Source of the DNA: Schumannella luteola
GTDB lineage: Bacteria > Actinomycetota > Actinomycetes > Actinomycetales > Microbacteriaceae
Direction: 5' to 3'
DNA length: 64,000 nt
NCBI RefSeq assembly: GCF_013408685.1
Contig: NZ_JACBZY010000001.1
Location: 3,162,001-3,226,000, forward strand
Part shown: one piece after another, positions 62,462 through 64,000 of the stretch
Numbering within the stretch: the first letter of the stretch is position 1
How the letters are laid out: each line of letters starts with the position of its first letter
Program-made: the position numbers and the translations under genes
Notes under the pieces: generated by a model
What the model saw: only the letters and a program-made list of their open reading frames with translations
Databases searched by the model: none
Told to the model about the DNA's origin: nothing

Positions 62462-63235
62462 TCAGCGCGACGGCAGCGTGAGGATCTCGGCGCCCGATTC
62501 GGTGATCGCGATCGTGTGCTCGGTGTGGGCCGTGCGGCACCCGGTCGAGCTGCGCAGGGTCCAGCCGTCGGCATCTGTCACCAGCACGTCCGTGTCGGCC
62601 ATGACCCAGGGCTCGAGCGCGAGCAGGAGTCCGGGGCGCAGGCGGTAGCCGCGGCCGGGTCGGCCGTCGTTGGCGACGTGCGGGTCGCCGTGCATGGTCG
62701 AGCCGATGCCGTGCCCGCCGAACTCGAGGTTGATCGGGTAGCCCTCGGCGCCGAGCACCTGGCCGATCGCGTGCGAGAGGTCGCCCGTGCGCACGTCGGG
62801 GCCGGCGATCGCGATCGCGGCGGCGAGCGCGCGCTGGGTGACGTCGATGAGCGCGAGGTCCTCGGCGCGGGCCGACTCCCCCACGACGAAGCTGATCGCG
62901 GCGTCGGCGGCGATGCCGTCGAGCAGCACCGCGAGGTCGAGGGTGAGCAGGTCGCCGTCGACGAGGGCGTAGTCGTGCGGCATGCCGTGCAGCACGGCAT
63001 CGTTGACGGCGGTGCAGACGTAGTGACCGAAGGGGCCGTTGCCGAAGGAGGGCGCGTAGTCGACGTAGCAGGACTCGGCACCCGCGTCGATGATGAGTTG
63101 CCGCGTGATCTCGTCGAGCTCGAGCAGGTTCGTGCCGACGAGGCTCTTCGTTTTGAGGGTCTGCAGGATATCGCCGACGAGGGCGCCCGTCGCGCGCGCC
63201 TTGTCGACCTCGGCCGGGGTCAGGATCTCGATCAC
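62462..63235 (-). CDS. map: Methionine aminopeptidase type I
   Basis: Removes the initiator Met. Length is 257 residues with the five metal ligands: Asp and Asp in LLTLDLAVLLDGIAADAAIS, His in FGGHGIGSTMHGDPHV, Glu in LLALEPWVM and Glu in TAHTEHTIAIT. The GTG at 63235 lies exactly six bases after TATAGT (63247-63242), so the mRNA is leaderless. It faces the XRE gene across a 59-base operator region. Confidence 0.93.
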   Translation of the reverse strand: MIEILTPAEVDKARATGALVGDILQTLKTKSLVGTNLLELDEITRQLIIDAGAESCYVDYAPSFGNGPFGHYVCTAVNDAVLHGMPHDYALVDGDLLTLDLAVLLDGIAADAAISFVVGESARAEDLALIDVTQRALAAAIAIAGPDVRTGDLSHAIGQVLGAEGYPINLEFGGHGIGSTMHGDPHVANDGRPGRGYRLRPGLLLALEPWVMADTDVLVTDADGWTLRSSTGCRTAHTEHTIAITESGAEILTLPSR

Positions 63236-63241
63236 GGGATA

Positions 63242-63288
63242 ACTATACCGGTCATAAAGTACCGGCCAGACAATACCGGGACTATCAT
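63242..63288. promoter_or_regulatory. Divergent map/XRE promoter with three TACCGG direct repeats
   Basis: TACCGG occurs at 63246, 63260 and 63274, spaced exactly 14 bases. The first overlaps the map -10 box (63247-63242) and the third lies 3 bases before the XRE -10 box TATCAT (63283-63288). Both starts are leaderless. A protein binding these repeats would control both genes. Confidence 0.7.
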
Positions 63289-63294
63289 CGGGCC

Positions 63295-63588
63295 ATGGTC
63301 CGACTGCCGCTCACCCCCGCCGAACTCGAGCGCGGGGAGCGACTCGGGTCGCTGCTGCGCTCGGCCCGCGGCGATCGCTCGCCCCTCGCCGTGGCTCTCG
63401 ACGCCGGCATCTCGCCCGAGACGCTGCGCAAGATCGAGACCGGCCGCATCGCGACCCCCGCCTTCCCCACGATCGCCGCCCTCGCGGAGGTGCTCGGCCT
63501 CTCGCTCGACGCGGTGTGGGCCGAGGTCACGGCCGGCGAGCACCGCACCGCCGGGGCCCGAGTCGCCGCGCATCCCGTCGCGATCTGA
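63295..63588 (+). CDS. XRE-family HTH regulator
   Basis: Small regulator of 97 residues with an XRE helix-turn-helix (about 28-70: RGDRSPLAVALDAGISPETL, then RKIETGRIATPAFPTIAALA) and a short basic/Ala-rich tail. The ATG at 63295 is six bases after TATCAT. Divergent from map, with the TACCGG repeats between, it is the best candidate to bind them; that is inference. Confidence 0.82.
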   Translation: MVRLPLTPAELERGERLGSLLRSARGDRSPLAVALDAGISPETLRKIETGRIATPAFPTIAALAEVLGLSLDAVWAEVTAGEHRTAGARVAAHPVAI

Positions 63589-63593
63589 CGCGG

Positions 63594-63613
63594 CGCGCGG
63601 GGTGCCCCGCGCG
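63594..63613 (+). terminator. Terminator after the XRE gene
   Basis: CGCGCGGGG (63594-63602) and CCCCGCGCG (63605-63613) form an 8-9-bp stem followed by TTCT, 6 bases beyond the stop. Confidence 0.6.
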
Positions 63614-63616
63614 TTC

Positions 63617-63622
63617 TAGCCT
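63617..63622 (+). promoter_or_regulatory. -10 box of the GNAT gene (leaderless)
   Basis: TAGCCT is exactly six bases before the GTG at 63629. Confidence 0.6.
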
Positions 63623-63628
63623 GGGATC

Positions 63629-64000
63629 GTGACCGACTTCCGCGAGACCGCCGTCGACTCCCCCGACGCCCAGACGCTGCTCACCGAGTACTTCACCGGA
63701 CGCGAGAAGAGCTTCCCCTCAGCCCAGGGCACGTACCAGGTCAACCTGCCCGACCCGGCGGTGTTCCGCGGCGATCGCGGCCTGTTCCTCGTCGTGGCCG
63801 ACGGCGACGAGCTGCTGGGATGCGGCGGCATCCGTCGCATCGACGACGGCCCGCTCGGGGCGCGCTGGGAGATCAAGCACCTCTATGTGCGCGAGGCCGC
63901 GCGCGGTCGCCGGCTCGGTCGCGGCATCCTCGAGGAGCTCGAGCGCAGGGCGGCGGAGCACGGCGCCGCCGAGCTCGTGCTCGACACGAACGACAGCCTC
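63629..64000 (+). CDS. GNAT-family N-acetyltransferase, N-terminal part (cut by window end)
   Basis: GCN5-type acetyltransferase; 124 codons lie in the window. Motif B/A features are visible: LLGCGGIRRIDDG, WEIKHLYVREAARGRRLGRG with the acetyl-CoA pyrophosphate loop, then EELERRAAEHGAAELVLDTN. The C-terminus is outside. The substrate cannot be predicted. Confidence 0.85.
   Translation, partial: MTDFRETAVDSPDAQTLLTEYFTGREKSFPSAQGTYQVNLPDPAVFRGDRGLFLVVADGDELLGCGGIRRIDDGPLGARWEIKHLYVREAARGRRLGRGILEELERRAAEHGAAELVLDTNDSL

Overview
The window is a high-GC actinobacterial chromosome segment, most likely from the family Microbacteriaceae. The evidence is the very GC-rich codon use, the block order thyX-dapA-rnj-ftsK-pgsA-cinA-clgR-recA-recX-miaB-miaA-dapF-hflX-lexA, the bifunctional PriA (HisA/TrpF), a gluABCD-type importer, and many leaderless start codons placed just after a TAnnnT -10 box. 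The genus cannot be settled from sequence alone. Nearly all genes look like core genes. There is no prophage, CRISPR array, transposase, tRNA or rRNA.

Layout. 1-6000: the start of parA, a DUF817 membrane protein, a SatD-like regulator with a coupled membrane protein, a lower-GC Mrr-type endonuclease, a luciferase-like oxidoreductase and a repeat protein. 5998-13758: a minus-strand arginine unit, argC-J-B-D-F-H, continuing into a small membrane protein gene and a 3-methyladenine glycosylase gene. It is preceded by a short Arg-rich leader ORF whose GTG falls at the predicted transcription start. 13.9-18.1 kb: a DUF937 gene and pheST. 18.2-21.7 kb: a glutamate-type ABC importer with hairpins between cistrons. 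21.7-24.6 kb: a TrmH-type methyltransferase, then infC-rpmI-rplT with a long structured leader and an apparent AUC start for infC. 24.6-28.7 kb: hisC-B-H-priA and an SseB gene. 29-30.4 kb: lexA opposite a YneA-like LysM protein gene, with two SOS boxes between them. 30.6-34.4 kb: an ABC exporter with a two-component system. 34.4-37.6 kb: a LysR gene opposite mesX-mesD, an oxygen-dependent and folate-independent methionine synthase pair. 37.7-48.5 kb: hflX, an RsmC-like methyltransferase, dapF, miaA, miaB, recX, recA (SOS box), clgR, cinA and pgsA. 48.5-57.4 kb: ftsK, a MacB-type ABC system, rnj and dapA. 57.4-58.6 kb: an AbiEi/DUF559 nuclease-like gene bracketed by two copies of a hairpin-forming repeat, lying between dapA and thyX. 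58.6-64.0 kb: thyX, an OsmC protein, an epimerase, a TPR protein, dapB, map opposite an XRE regulator, and a truncated GNAT gene.

How the parts connect. Lysine and cell-wall precursor synthesis is represented by dapA, dapB and dapF; DNA damage response by lexA, recA, recX and the LysM protein; translation by pheST, infC-rpmI-rplT, map, miaA/miaB and hflX; amino-acid supply by arg, his, mesXD and the glutamate importer. Almost every multigene unit uses ATGA/GTGA overlaps, so translational coupling is the rule. The strongest candidates for new biology are the Arg-codon leader ahead of argC, the repeat-flanked nuclease cassette, the triple TACCGG operator between map and an XRE gene, and the density of leaderless starts.
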